From NCBI RefSeq assembly GCF_014201115.1, contig NZ_JACHDO010000001.1, forward strand, positions 3,782,001 to 3,846,000: a DNA stretch of 64,000 nucleotides, in the 5' to 3' direction. Below are positions 53,208 through 62,701 of the stretch, in pieces. Within the stretch, counting starts at the first letter, position 1; the number at the start of each line of letters is the position of its first letter. The notes under the pieces were generated by a model that searched no databases, had not been told where the DNA came from, and saw only the letters and a list, made by a program, of their open reading frames with translations. This DNA comes from Nocardiopsis metallicus (lineage in GTDB: Bacteria; Actinomycetota; Actinomycetes; Streptosporangiales; Streptosporangiaceae). A program made the translations under genes and the position numbers.

Positions 53208-54082
53208 TCGCTGTCGTCCTGGCCCTGCTCCTTACGGGGATGGCGCAGAGCGATGTCGACCAGGCTCAACCACTGCCCGCTCAACTCCCCTGGCACCTGC
53301 CACACCGCCCGCTCGGGGCCGCGCTTGCGCAGCCGTTCGTGGGTGCTCACGTAGGCCCCCACCATCCGCAACTGTGCTGAAGGTGCTTGGGCGAGCTTGT
53401 GCAGAAGATGCTCGGCGCGCTGATCGGAATGGACCGCGAACAGCACGATCGAGGCCAGTCCGCTCTCCGTGGCCAGATTCGTGTACCCCTTCATCTTGCG
53501 CGCCACCTTCGTCAAGGGTTCGGTGCCGGTGTCGTACTCCACGAAGGCGTGCAACTCCGCCTGGTCCTGGTCCCACTGCAGGTAGGCATCGGGGCGAATA
53601 TGGCGCCCCCACCGGCGCGCGCTCTCACGCTCGGAGTACCAGCACTCCAACGACGCCGAGCGGGTGCGGCGGGCGGCCAGAGCGAAGGCCACGAAGGTGT
53701 CGGCCAGCCCGAGCACGTGCCCCAACTGGTAGTCCAGGGCGACCCGCATCCGGTGGTCGGCCCGGTAGTCCAACTCCGCTAGCGCTGTGTTCCGTTGCGC
53801 GGCCACCAACTGCACGCCGAGCCGGTCCACCACCCAATGGTGAGGGCTCGTACCCGCACGCGTGTAGGGGCGGAACGGAGCGATCAGCTCGTAGGAGCGC
53901 AGCTGACGCAACCGCTGGTTGACCGTGCGCACGGCCCGCCCCTCGAAGTGCAACTGGTGTAGGTGGTGGGTGGTCAGAACCTGGTGGTCGTACAGATCGT
54001 TCAGGACCTTCCGGTCCCGGGGAGTGATCTTGGGGACCAGACTCAGCAGGGTGTCGGTCGGATCCGTTTCAGTGCTCACCAT
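53204..54082 (-). CDS. Replic_Relax (replication-relaxation) family protein
   Basis: 292 residues. The N-terminal winged helix (ITPRDRKVLNDLYDHQVLTTHHLHQLHFEG) and RTVNQRLRQLRSYELI lead to HHWVVDRLG, and the centre has WGRHIRPDAYLQW with HAFVEYDTGTEPL. This is the pattern of Replic_Relax proteins found on Gram-positive plasmids and conjugative elements and linked to initiation at transfer or replication origins. It is the best relaxase-like candidate here, as no MobA-type relaxase is visible. Confidence 0.82.
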   Translation of the reverse strand: MVSTETDPTDTLLSLVPKITPRDRKVLNDLYDHQVLTTHHLHQLHFEGRAVRTVNQRLRQLRSYELIAPFRPYTRAGTSPHHWVVDRLGVQLVAAQRNTALAELDYRADHRMRVALDYQLGHVLGLADTFVAFALAARRTRSASLECWYSERESARRWGRHIRPDAYLQWDQDQAELHAFVEYDTGTEPLTKVARKMKGYTNLATESGLASIVLFAVHSDQRAEHLLHKLAQAPSAQLRMVGAYVSTHERLRKRGPERAVWQVPGELSGQWLSLVDIALRHPRKEQGQDDSE

Positions 54083-54091
54083 CGGCCCCCT

Positions 54092-56434
54092 TTAGTAGCT
54101 TCCCCGTCGCTCTTCTGGTTGCGCCTGGGCGTCAGGCCCGTGCACGCGGGCGGCCCGACGCACCTGAGTGGCCCGGCCCTTGATCCCCTCCGGCAAGGGC
54201 CGGGTCTTCACGGTGGTCGCTGCGAGTTCCTTGGCCCCCACCAGCGGGCGTACCGCGGCCTGGAACGCGCCCAAGTGAGTGAGGTCATAGGCGCCCAGCA
54301 CCGGCTGGGTGTGCTGCTGCAGGCTCACCGCGTCATCGGGTGAGGCGGAGAAGTAGATCTTGGAGCGGGCGTTGGCCGAGACCGCCTTCCTCAGGTCCCC
54401 CGGGAGCTGGCCGAGTTCCTGGTGAGCCAGGGTCAGGCCGAGCCGGTAGCCGCGGGCTTCGGCGAGCATGTCCTCCAGACTGCCGGGCAGGTTCAGGAAG
54501 TTCTGGCACTCGTCCACGTACGCGCACAGGTCCTTACGCTGGTGTTCGGGTGTGTGGATACGGGCGGTGACCGCCTGCCAGGTCGCCGCCAACGCGAACG
54601 ACCCGATCAGGCTCGAGGTGTCCTCACCCAGGCGGCCCTTGGGCAGGCGCAGCAGCACCAGGTGCCCGGAGTCGAACAGCTTCGGCAAGTCGATGGTGGA
54701 AGGCCCCGAGGCCACCACTTGGCGCACCCATTTGCGCAGAAGCGCCGTCCTCAGTTTGTTGAGGACCGGCCCGGTCACCGACGAGCGGGCCGAGACGGTG
54801 AGCCCGGAGTACCAGCCCCAGAAATCAGCGAGGGCTTCGTCCTTACCGGTGTTCTGGACGACCTTGGCCATCACCTCGGTGCGCAGGTCGTCATTGGAGA
54901 GCAGGCGCGGCACGTCCCCCAGGGTCAGTGTGGGGTCCTTGGCCCGAGTCAACGTGAGTGTGGCGGCCCGCAGGATGTCGTCGGTGCGAGGCCCCCAGTA
55001 CTCGGCGTAAATCCTTCGGAAGATCCCCACCACGGTGTCGCTCGTAAAGTCCGCATCCGGGCCCTGCAGCAGGTTCAACCGGGGAGGCGCCGCGTTGTCG
55101 TCCGGATCGAAGAGCACCACTCGGTTGACGGCGTGCTCGGGCAGGCGGGCCAGGATGTCGGTAATCAGGTCCCCTCGCGGGTCGATCACCAGCCCCGCCC
55201 GACCCGCCTCCGCGTCTTGGAGGACGAGGTTGGCCAGCAGGGTGGACTTGCCGGAGCCGGTTTTGCCGAGGATGTGGGTGTGCTGACGGGCCTCCACCAC
55301 ACCCAAGGCCACCGGACGGTTCGTGCCGGCGTCGGCGTCCCCGACCACCCGGGTGTTCTCGCCCCCGCGCGGAACGGCCGGTGCGGGTGCGGCCGGGCGC
55401 GCTCCAGCGCGGGCCAGGCCGGGCACGCTGGTGTCGGTGGGCAGATGCGCGACCCCCGCCAGCTCAGCAGTGGACAGCAGTGCCCCTCGGGCCAGGAACC
55501 GGTTCACCGCCCACCACTCGGGCTTGAACATCAAGTGCCGCCCCAAGTGGTTGGTGCCCGAGGTGAACGCCGCGAAGCTCGAAGCGATGCCGTGAGCGCG
55601 CCCCCGCAACCGATCCCGGAACTCATCACCCTCGTGTGTGGTGGTCAGGATGTAGGAGAGCGAGCACGCCAGCCTCGGGCTGGAGGCTTTGTTCAGGATC
55701 GCGCGGATGTCGTCCCCGGTCCCCGGCAACGACACCGACCGCCGTGCCCCACCCCCGCCTCCAGCCCCGGCTGGGGTGAAGGCGTCGACCACGGCCGTGC
55801 CCATCCCGGCGTGCCCAGCGATCCGGGCTGCTGCTTGGCGGGCCTTCGCAGCCCGCCACCCCGTAACCGGGCGGGCGGTAATGCGCACCAGGGCGTGTTC
55901 GCCCTCGACCAGGTCCTCCATCGCACCCAGCAAGGGACGGGCAGGGTCGTCATCGAACCGAGTCTGCAACGGGAACACCTCCGCCCGCCCCAGCCCCAGG
56001 TGCCCGCCGGTGGTGTAAGCACCCGCTGGGAGCGGTGACTCCTGCGGGGCCAAGCGGCGGGTGGAGGTGGTGGCACCGGGCCAGGCCGCCGAGATCGCCC
56101 GCTCCACCGTGCCCGGAGGCACCGTCCCGGGCACCCACACCTGGTAGCGAACCCCGGCCGCTGAGCCGATGATTTCCAGGGCCAGGTGGGGTTGGAACAG
56201 CCACCGCGACCAGCGCGGGCGCAGCAGCCCCATGGTGTGCTGCCAGAACGCACGCGCGTTCTCCAGGCTGGCTTCGGGCGGGGGCAGGATCTCCACCACC
56301 CTGGCTTCCTTGGACAGGTGGACGTGGCGGGCCCACCTGAACCCGAGCACCACCGCGCCCACCAAACCCCCGGTGAGCGGGATCGCCGCGATCAGGAGGA
56401 AGATCCCCCCGCCGAGCAGGAAGCCGAGCATCAC
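54092..56434 (-). CDS. VirD4/TraD-like type IV coupling ATPase
   Basis: 780 residues with N-terminal membrane helices (LGGGIFLLIAAIPLTGGLVGAVVLGF), Walker A HILGKTGSGKSTLLANLVL near 392-400, DPRGDL downstream, and DECQNFLNLPGSLEDMLAEARGYRLGL near 650, the TraG/TraD C-terminal signature. Coupling proteins bring the DNA-relaxase complex to the channel. Its start overlaps the virB4 stop (ATGA). Confidence 0.9.
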   Translation of the reverse strand: MMLGFLLGGGIFLLIAAIPLTGGLVGAVVLGFRWARHVHLSKEARVVEILPPPEASLENARAFWQHTMGLLRPRWSRWLFQPHLALEIIGSAAGVRYQVWVPGTVPPGTVERAISAAWPGATTSTRRLAPQESPLPAGAYTTGGHLGLGRAEVFPLQTRFDDDPARPLLGAMEDLVEGEHALVRITARPVTGWRAAKARQAAARIAGHAGMGTAVVDAFTPAGAGGGGGARRSVSLPGTGDDIRAILNKASSPRLACSLSYILTTTHEGDEFRDRLRGRAHGIASSFAAFTSGTNHLGRHLMFKPEWWAVNRFLARGALLSTAELAGVAHLPTDTSVPGLARAGARPAAPAPAVPRGGENTRVVGDADAGTNRPVALGVVEARQHTHILGKTGSGKSTLLANLVLQDAEAGRAGLVIDPRGDLITDILARLPEHAVNRVVLFDPDDNAAPPRLNLLQGPDADFTSDTVVGIFRRIYAEYWGPRTDDILRAATLTLTRAKDPTLTLGDVPRLLSNDDLRTEVMAKVVQNTGKDEALADFWGWYSGLTVSARSSVTGPVLNKLRTALLRKWVRQVVASGPSTIDLPKLFDSGHLVLLRLPKGRLGEDTSSLIGSFALAATWQAVTARIHTPEHQRKDLCAYVDECQNFLNLPGSLEDMLAEARGYRLGLTLAHQELGQLPGDLRKAVSANARSKIYFSASPDDAVSLQQHTQPVLGAYDLTHLGAFQAAVRPLVGAKELAATTVKTRPLPEGIKGRATQVRRAARVHGPDAQAQPEERRGSY

Positions 56435-58299
56435 ACCACCTCTTCTTCGATGTCCTCGTTCTGGTCCCAGGCACGATCGGTCTCGTCGTCCTGGTCGTGG
56501 TCTTCGAACTCAGCGGACGCTGCTTCCGCCTCGGCGCGCATCGCGGCCAGCTCGGCCGGGTCGGAGGTGATCAGCGCGTGCTCATGCGCAGAAGCCAGCG
56601 GGTGGAAGCCGACTCGCTGATGGCCCGCCACCAGCAGGGCGGAGCCTCGGGGGGCGGTGCCCACCAGGTGGGTCTCGCCCGCCGAGAGGTGGAAGGCTTC
56701 GGCTACCGCGTCGAGGTTCTGCGGGGCCTGTTTCAGCAGCACCTGGGTGGCGGCGTTGGCGATCACCACCCGGCCCAGCTCCGTGGCCAGCACGTCGCCC
56801 ACGTCTTGGGTGACCAGGGTCAGGCCCAGCCAGTGTTTGCGTCCGGCTTTGGACCAGCGGGCCAGGTAGCGGGCCGCGGCCGGGTCCTGCAGCAGAAGCC
56901 AGGCCTCATCGACCACCACCATCCGGGGCCGGGCGGGTCCGGGTGCGGTGACGTGTCGCCAGATGGCGTCGAGTACGAGCAGCACTCCGACCGGCCGTAC
57001 TTCCTCCGACAACTCTTTGAGGGAGACGACGGTCAGGTACCCGCCCACATTCGCGGTAGAGGCGCCCTCGAACAGGGCCGCGTGGGAGCCGTGAACGAAA
57101 GGCTCGAGCCGCTCGGCCAAGCCTTGAGCCGCAGCAGCAAGGGCTGCTCCTGTACTGGGGTCGGTGGCGATCTCCTCCAACGCCTCGGCCAGATCCGCCA
57201 GCACCGGCGCGACCCGATCCCAGGTGGTCGGGTCGCGGGTGATCCCGGCCCCGGCGTAGGCGGTCACGAGCGCCCGGTCCAACACCGACTTGTCAGTCGC
57301 GGTCAGCTCACCGACCATCGCCCCGATCAGGGTGTGCAGGAACAGCGCCCTGGACGTGAACGACCTGCCGTCCTCGCCCTCCTGCGGCAGCGGTAGGGCG
57401 AACGGGTTCAACCGCCCTTGCGGGGTGCCGAGGCTGATGGTGGTGCCGCCCACCGCCTCGGCCAGACGCAGGTACTCCCCCTCGGGGTCGATGACCGCGA
57501 CCTCAACACCGACCAGCAAGGAGCGGAGGATCTCCAGCTTGGCGAGGTAAGACTTGCCCGCACCGGAGCGGGCGAGAATCACGCTGTTGTGGTTATCCAG
57601 ATCGCCGCAGAACCGGTCCCAGGCCACCAAGCCGCTGCTGTGGGTGTTGGTGCCATAAACCACGGTGGTCTCGCCCAGGTCCGCGACCAGTTCCGGGGAG
57701 GTGAAAGGCAGCAAGGTGGCGGCGGCGTCAGTGTCCATCGACCGGCCCATCCCGAGCGCGTCGGTGCCCAGCGGGAGTGTGGAGATCCATCCCGTTAGGG
57801 AACGGAACGTGGAGGGCACAGCGTCCACCAGAAGCGAGTCACAGAGCGCTTTGACCTGCTGGAGTTCGGCCTCCAGGTGCTCCAGGCAGGTGGCGTGCAC
57901 GGTGATGTAGACCGCGACCCGAAAGAGCTTGCCCTGGCCGGTAGCGATGCGGTCAGCGATCTCCGCCGCATCAGCCGCGGCCGCCAGCTGGTGCGGGTCC
58001 TCCACCCGGCCCTGACCCGTGCTGGTGCGGTGCGCCGACTCCAACCGGGCTCGGCGTTTGCGCAGCTGGGTGGCGGCGCGGGGGGCGGGGACCGGGTCCA
58101 GGTGAAAAGCGATGTCGAGCTGGCCCGGGTAGGCCAGCAAGGGTTCGGCCCAGCCGACCGCGACCTCGCGCGGGTAGCCAGTGACCGCCAGGCTCTGGCA
58201 CACCCCGCCCTCGACCTCCAGGTAGCGGGCTCCGACATGGATAGCCGGGCCGCCCAGAGCCGGTGAACCGGCGTGTTTCCACAAACTGCGCACAACCAT
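56431..58299 (-). CDS. VirB4-like T4SS ATPase
   Basis: 622 residues. Walker A VILARSGAGKSYLAKLEIL near 235, IDPEGEYLRLAEAVGG after it, and Walker B PRMVVVDEAWLLLQDPAAARYLARWSK with VTQDVGDVL near 470 are VirB4/TraC marks. The N-terminal part (PFTSPELVADLGETTVVYGTNTHS) also fits. VirB4 energises substrate transfer and pilus-like subunit handling. It is the most conserved T4SS marker and firmly identifies the system. Confidence 0.94.
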   Translation of the reverse strand: MVVRSLWKHAGSPALGGPAIHVGARYLEVEGGVCQSLAVTGYPREVAVGWAEPLLAYPGQLDIAFHLDPVPAPRAATQLRKRRARLESAHRTSTGQGRVEDPHQLAAAADAAEIADRIATGQGKLFRVAVYITVHATCLEHLEAELQQVKALCDSLLVDAVPSTFRSLTGWISTLPLGTDALGMGRSMDTDAAATLLPFTSPELVADLGETTVVYGTNTHSSGLVAWDRFCGDLDNHNSVILARSGAGKSYLAKLEILRSLLVGVEVAVIDPEGEYLRLAEAVGGTTISLGTPQGRLNPFALPLPQEGEDGRSFTSRALFLHTLIGAMVGELTATDKSVLDRALVTAYAGAGITRDPTTWDRVAPVLADLAEALEEIATDPSTGAALAAAAQGLAERLEPFVHGSHAALFEGASTANVGGYLTVVSLKELSEEVRPVGVLLVLDAIWRHVTAPGPARPRMVVVDEAWLLLQDPAAARYLARWSKAGRKHWLGLTLVTQDVGDVLATELGRVVIANAATQVLLKQAPQNLDAVAEAFHLSAGETHLVGTAPRGSALLVAGHQRVGFHPLASAHEHALITSDPAELAAMRAEAEAASAEFEDHDQDDETDRAWDQNEDIEEEVV

Positions 58300-58303
58300 C
58301 TCC

Positions 58304-59251
58304 TCAGTCCTCCCGCTCGTCGGTGGTGTCGAGATCTCCGTCGCAGGAGTCGGCGCCGTTCTCGGGGTCGGTCAGGTGTGTGCCAGGGGCGGTCATAGAC
58401 GCCCGTAGCGCCTGCTCGACCGCCTCGCCGTCCAAGACCTGCGTGCGGATCCCGAGTGCGGCGAGCCGATCCGCGACATCTTCCGTACGGCGCCGTAGAG
58501 CCCCACCGGTGCGCCGGGCGGTTCCGGTGGCGGTGACCACGACCAGCACCTGCTGGTGGGAGAGCTCGTGGGTGGCGGCGATCTCGTCGAGGAAGTCGGC
58601 GTGCGCGGCCGCAGCATCGGCCAGGGCCGGGTGGGGCAGGTGGTCGGCGTTGGCGCGCACCATCGCTACCAGCCCCGACAGGTCAGCACGGCGGCGTTGC
58701 ACCAGGATCTGGACGGGTTCGGTCAGCGAGTCGAGCACCCCGGCGAACGCCGCCACGACCTGGTCCTGCTCACGACCGGAGGCGAGTTGGAACGGGAGGG
58801 TGGTGCAGGCGATCACCGCCGCGCACCTGCCTTGCAGGTCGATCACCCCGCTGGGGGTGATGGCCGAGGCGGGCAGGCGCAACGGCGCTAGCCTCGGTTG
58901 CCTGAATCGGGGTGCCCAACGCGGCAACGCCGGGAGTTCACCGGAGGGTGCGGGGACCAGGTGCTGGGGTGAGCGCTTCCACACCCACGCGCTGGCCAGG
59001 ACCTTCTCCAGGCCTCGGCCGTCGCGCTCGGCCAGCGCGATCGCGATGACCGCGCCCAGGAGCGGGGCCAGTCCCAGCGCGAGGACCCACAGCGGCACCA
59101 TGTCGCGTAGGAGCAGGTAGGCGATCCAGGCTGCGGCCAGGGCTGGGGCGATGATCAGGCACTGGCGGGCGGTGAGGTTGAACAGCAGGGGTTCGGGGCG
59201 GTCGATGTCAGCGGGGATGCGGCCCCGCCACGCCGAGGGTTCTTCCTGCAC
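58304..59251 (-). CDS. PrgI/VirB3-like T4SS membrane protein
   Basis: 315 residues. RIPADIDRPEPLLFNLTARQCLIIAPALAAAWIAYLLLRDMVPLWVLALGLAPLL holds the PrgI-type opening and two membrane helices near residues 30-75. The C-terminal part is soluble, with GREQDQVVAAFAGVLDSL and VRANADHLPHPALADAAAAHADFL, like the N-terminal part of VirB4 partners. In actinobacterial T4SSs PrgI stands in for VirB3. It lies 4 bp from the virB4 start. Confidence 0.8.
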   Translation of the reverse strand: MQEEPSAWRGRIPADIDRPEPLLFNLTARQCLIIAPALAAAWIAYLLLRDMVPLWVLALGLAPLLGAVIAIALAERDGRGLEKVLASAWVWKRSPQHLVPAPSGELPALPRWAPRFRQPRLAPLRLPASAITPSGVIDLQGRCAAVIACTTLPFQLASGREQDQVVAAFAGVLDSLTEPVQILVQRRRADLSGLVAMVRANADHLPHPALADAAAAHADFLDEIAATHELSHQQVLVVVTATGTARRTGGALRRRTEDVADRLAALGIRTQVLDGEAVEQALRASMTAPGTHLTDPENGADSCDGDLDTTDERED

Positions 59252-59291
59252 AAGCTCCCTTTCTCGATGTCCTGCACGTGCGGGTCAGAGC

Positions 59292-61295
59292 TCACTTGGT
59301 GTCGCGGCGAGGTTTGGGGAAGAGCCCGTACTGCTTCCACACCCGCCGCGGGGATGAGAACAAGGGCTGCTGGCCTTTGACGTGGGCGGGCTTGGTCCAC
59401 TGCACGGGCGGCGCCTCCGGCAGGTGACGCACCCTCGGCGCAGACGCTGGGCGAGGTGCGGGGTCGGGAAGACCGAGGCGCTCGGTTGCCCGCCGGCCCG
59501 GAACCCGGACCGGAGGCGGGGTCGGCAGCACCCCTTGCCGCCACCGGCGCTGCGGTGTCCCAGCAGCGCCACCACCGTGAGGCTTGGCACCAGGTGGTGA
59601 GGGGCGGGCGAAGAGCGTCTGCTGTCCGGTCTTGGGTGATCCGGGCATACGGCCCTCCTCCAACACGCGACGTGCGGGCGCGGGCGGTGCGGGTCGCGGC
59701 GGCGGCGCCGGGCCCAGGGCTTTCTGGCCTGGCAGAGCAGGTGTGGGACCACCGGGGTCGGGGCCGGGTCGGGGCCAGTGGCCACTGGCCCCCGGTCCGG
59801 GGAGAGTGCGCCGCCCGCCCCGTGTGAGGTCCCCGGCTGGATCGGGCGGGTCGTGGCGGTGGCGGTACCACCACGCCTGGGGCTGGAGCGGCTGGAGCCC
59901 GGACCCCGGTTTGGGCTGGTAGCGGGGCAGCGGCTTGCCAGCGCGGCGTTGGGGCCAGGAGAACTGGGGTTTACGGAAACCGAGGTCGAACGCTTTCGGC
60001 AACCGAAGACTCCCCATCGACCTGAAAGCGAGCATCCAGGCGATGTTTTTCAAGAAGGCGGCGATCGGTGAGGTGCCGGGGTTGGGTTGCCACACCAGAC
60101 GGCTCACCCACGAGCCGATCCGGATCTGCACATACAGCAGCACCAGGAGCAGCATGATGTTCATCAGCCACCCGTCACCGCTGGCGCTCCCGCTCTCAGG
60201 AGAAGCGAACGTGCTGCTGGTCAGGGTGACGGTGTGCTCGGAGCCCGTGTCGAGCACCACCATGTTCCCGCCCGGCCCGGTGGGGGCAGCGGTGATGTTG
60301 CCCGTCAAGGACATCTGGCCTTCGAAGAAGAGCTGCATCATCGCCAGGAAGGCCACGGCTTGGGCGATCGGGATCGCGCACGCCCCCACCAAGGATTTCC
60401 ACCACAGCTCCGCGAGCCGGTTGGTGTGCGGCAAGGCGTGGAACATCAGCAACAGCGGGGCGCCGATGACCAGGACGATGACCACGCAGATGCGGACCGC
60501 TTCACTGATCATCCACACCACCAGCAAGACGACGATGACGACCAGCAGCAGCAAGGTGAACAACAACGCCTCCGTGAGGATGACGTCCATGCGGTCGCGC
60601 AGATTCTCGGCCGCCTCGCGGGCATCGATGCCCCGCGCACCGATGGCGGTGGACATGTCGTTGGAGAGCCGGATGATCTCGGTGGAGATCCACATCGACA
60701 GGTTCGCCGCGGCGAACCCGGCCACGAGCCGGGGCAGCAGGTCGGTGGCCGAGTAGCGCGTCTGGATGGTCTGGTAGCCCATGGCGATCACCGCGCCCGC
60801 CACGATCAGCAACAGGTAGACGATGTTGGTGGTGGTCAGGATCCCGGAGTGCAGGGCCTTCATGCCCTCGGTCGGCATCGGGGTCCAAAACGCCCGTTCC
60901 GCCAGCCATGCCAGGGCCGGGTTCAACCCGGACACAACGAAGTCCGCGAACCAGTTACTGATGTGGCAGCCGCCGTCGGTCAGCCCGCAGTCGAAGACCT
61001 TGTCATCGGTCTCTAACTCCACCGGATCCTTGGGAAGCTCGGTCGGGTCCTGCCGACCGCCTCGGGGCTCGTCCTCGCGCTCATCTTCGGGAGGTGGGAG
61101 CGGGTCGTCGGTGATCTCCGGCTCCGGAGCAGGATCCAGCTCCTCCGGGCCAGGACCACTCTCAGACTCGGGCGCCGGTTCTGGTGCGGGTGAGGGTTCT
61201 TGCGGGGGTGGGAGCGGGTCGTCCGAGGGCGGCGGCAACGGCTCGTCCGAAGGCGGCTCCGCCGGAACCCGCACCCACGTGTGCAGTGGTCTCAT
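59292..61295 (-). CDS. VirB6/TrbL-like polytopic T4SS protein
   Basis: 667 residues. An N-terminal Pro/Glu-rich low-complexity region (1-95) is followed by a membrane core of six or more helices (ILTTTNIVYLLLIVAGAVIAMGY; LLFTLLLLVVIVVLLVVWMISEAVRICVVIVLVIGAPLLLMFHALP) and a long Pro/Arg-rich tail from about 440. The GAPLLLMFHALPHTNRLAELWWKSLVGACAIPIAQAVAFLAMM block is the TrbL/VirB6-type core forming the inner-membrane channel. It overlaps the pilin-like gene by 4 bp. Confidence 0.82.
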   Translation of the reverse strand: MRPLHTWVRVPAEPPSDEPLPPPSDDPLPPPQEPSPAPEPAPESESGPGPEELDPAPEPEITDDPLPPPEDEREDEPRGGRQDPTELPKDPVELETDDKVFDCGLTDGGCHISNWFADFVVSGLNPALAWLAERAFWTPMPTEGMKALHSGILTTTNIVYLLLIVAGAVIAMGYQTIQTRYSATDLLPRLVAGFAAANLSMWISTEIIRLSNDMSTAIGARGIDAREAAENLRDRMDVILTEALLFTLLLLVVIVVLLVVWMISEAVRICVVIVLVIGAPLLLMFHALPHTNRLAELWWKSLVGACAIPIAQAVAFLAMMQLFFEGQMSLTGNITAAPTGPGGNMVVLDTGSEHTVTLTSSTFASPESGSASGDGWLMNIMLLLVLLYVQIRIGSWVSRLVWQPNPGTSPIAAFLKNIAWMLAFRSMGSLRLPKAFDLGFRKPQFSWPQRRAGKPLPRYQPKPGSGLQPLQPQAWWYRHRHDPPDPAGDLTRGGRRTLPGPGASGHWPRPGPDPGGPTPALPGQKALGPAPPPRPAPPAPARRVLEEGRMPGSPKTGQQTLFARPSPPGAKPHGGGAAGTPQRRWRQGVLPTPPPVRVPGRRATERLGLPDPAPRPASAPRVRHLPEAPPVQWTKPAHVKGQQPLFSSPRRVWKQYGLFPKPRRDTK

Positions 61296-61687
61296 GCGCC
61301 ACCACCGGCCTCACCCGCGGCGAGAATCCATTCCAGGATGCTCATCAGCACCGTGGCCAGCACCGCGATCCCGTACCCGAGGGCCACACCCGTCAGCGCC
61401 CTCTTGGCCCCGTCGATCGCCCCCGGCTCGCCCCCGGCGACCAGCCACCGCACCCCCGCGATCGTAAGGAAAAGGGTTCCGAGCGCGGTGGCCAAGACCA
61501 TGATGACCAGGTAGACCCGGTCCACCACGGCCACCAGCGGCGCCGCCGTGGCCTCGGCTGGCTCGTCCGGCCCCTCAACCTCCCCCTCAGTGCTGTTGGC
61601 CCACACCCACGAGGCGTCATCGGCCGTCACCATGCACCACACCGTGGCTACCAAGACGGCGACCATGATCACCAACAACCTGCGCAC
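61292..61687 (-). CDS. VirB2/TrbC-like T4SS small membrane protein (pilin-like)
   Basis: 131 residues: signal-like N-terminus (LLVIMVAVLVATVWCMV), a Glu-rich loop and two helices (VYLVIMVLATALGTLFLTIAGVRWLVAGG; ALTGVALGYGIAVLATVLMSILEWIL) separated by GEPGAIDGAKR. This hairpin of two helices is the VirB2/TrbC form. It precedes the VirB6-like gene as in many Gram-positive T4SS operons. Confidence 0.78.
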   Translation of the reverse strand: MRRLLVIMVAVLVATVWCMVTADDASWVWANSTEGEVEGPDEPAEATAAPLVAVVDRVYLVIMVLATALGTLFLTIAGVRWLVAGGEPGAIDGAKRALTGVALGYGIAVLATVLMSILEWILAAGEAGGGA

Positions 61688-61814
61688 CCCAACCCCCTTC
61701 TCAGCACCGCCGCACCCTCAGTCCTTCGAGGCGGCTCGGTGTCTTGGCCCGCTGTCGGGGGCTGGTCGGGCCATCCCGTGAAGCTCGAGTGGCCCGACCG
61801 GCCCTTTTACTGAG

Positions 61815-62645
61815 TTAGGAAGCCAACGGCCACGGCGCCTTCGACGCCTTCGGCCGGGCGACTTCGTTGGCGCGGTGCCCGTCACCGGGCGAAACCGGCG
61901 CACTCGACAGGAAGGGAGAAGTGCTCGGGGCTTGGCCGGGGGCCGCGCTCAGCGCGGCGGCGAGCCGGGTCTCGGCCCGCTGGCGGCGCTTGGCCAGCGT
62001 CTTGTAGGCCACCCCGGTTTCGGTGGACAGCGCCACCAACGAGACCTTCTCCAGACGGGTGCGGGCGATCAGCTCCGCCTCAGCAGCAGTCACGGCCCCG
62101 GCCCGCACCGCCGCCTGAAGAACCGACTCACACGAGCGGGTCGACTCAGGGTCGTCCTCGAGGTCGGTGGCTTCGGCCGTCCCCCACCCCCGCTGTGCGG
62201 CGGAGGCCAGGGCGCGTTTGCGCTCGCCTAGAGCGGCGCGGCGCACCCGGCACAACAGGTAGTAGCCCAACGCGCCGTGGTCCAGGGTGGCGGTTCGGAT
62301 CTGGCGGATCGTGAACGCCACCAGCTCGGCCTCAATGCACTGCACACTGTCGGGGTCCAGGCCCCGGCTGGCGCGGCCCACGCATCCGCGCAGCAGAGGC
62401 ATCGCCAGCCCGAGCGCGCCGACCATCCACTCCTGCGAGCGGCGGGCCGCCCGCATGGTGTGCCGCCACAGCGCGTCCCGCACCTGGTTCGGGGTTGCGC
62501 GGTCCAGGAGGACCTCGCGCAGCTCAAGGAGCGAGTAGGTGCGCTCCTCCAACGAAGGGTGCGCGTGGGCGCCGTGCAGGGTCAGGTGTGTGGGTGCGAT
62601 CTGAACGAAGTTGGATTCGATCTGGCCAAGCAGCGAAAGGTTCAT
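61815..62645 (-). CDS. Sigma-70-region-4-like regulator heading the transfer operon
   Basis: 276 residues from ATG 62645. The C-terminal half contains AVTAAEAELIARTRLEKVSLVALSTETGVAYKTLAKRRQRAETRLAAAL, a sigma-70 region 4-type helix-turn-helix without a clear region 2. The middle is helical (LVAFTIRQIRTATLDHGALGYYLLCRVRRAAL). As first gene of the leftward block, behind an array of GACTCA repeats, it is a good candidate for control of T4SS/Tad expression. Confidence 0.7.
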   Translation of the reverse strand: MNLSLLGQIESNFVQIAPTHLTLHGAHAHPSLEERTYSLLELREVLLDRATPNQVRDALWRHTMRAARRSQEWMVGALGLAMPLLRGCVGRASRGLDPDSVQCIEAELVAFTIRQIRTATLDHGALGYYLLCRVRRAALGERKRALASAAQRGWGTAEATDLEDDPESTRSCESVLQAAVRAGAVTAAEAELIARTRLEKVSLVALSTETGVAYKTLAKRRQRAETRLAAALSAAPGQAPSTSPFLSSAPVSPGDGHRANEVARPKASKAPWPLAS

Positions 62646-62701
62646 GTGTTCCCCCTGGAAGTGCCACCGGGATCCGACACGGACCACTTAAAGGCATCGC
62701 A

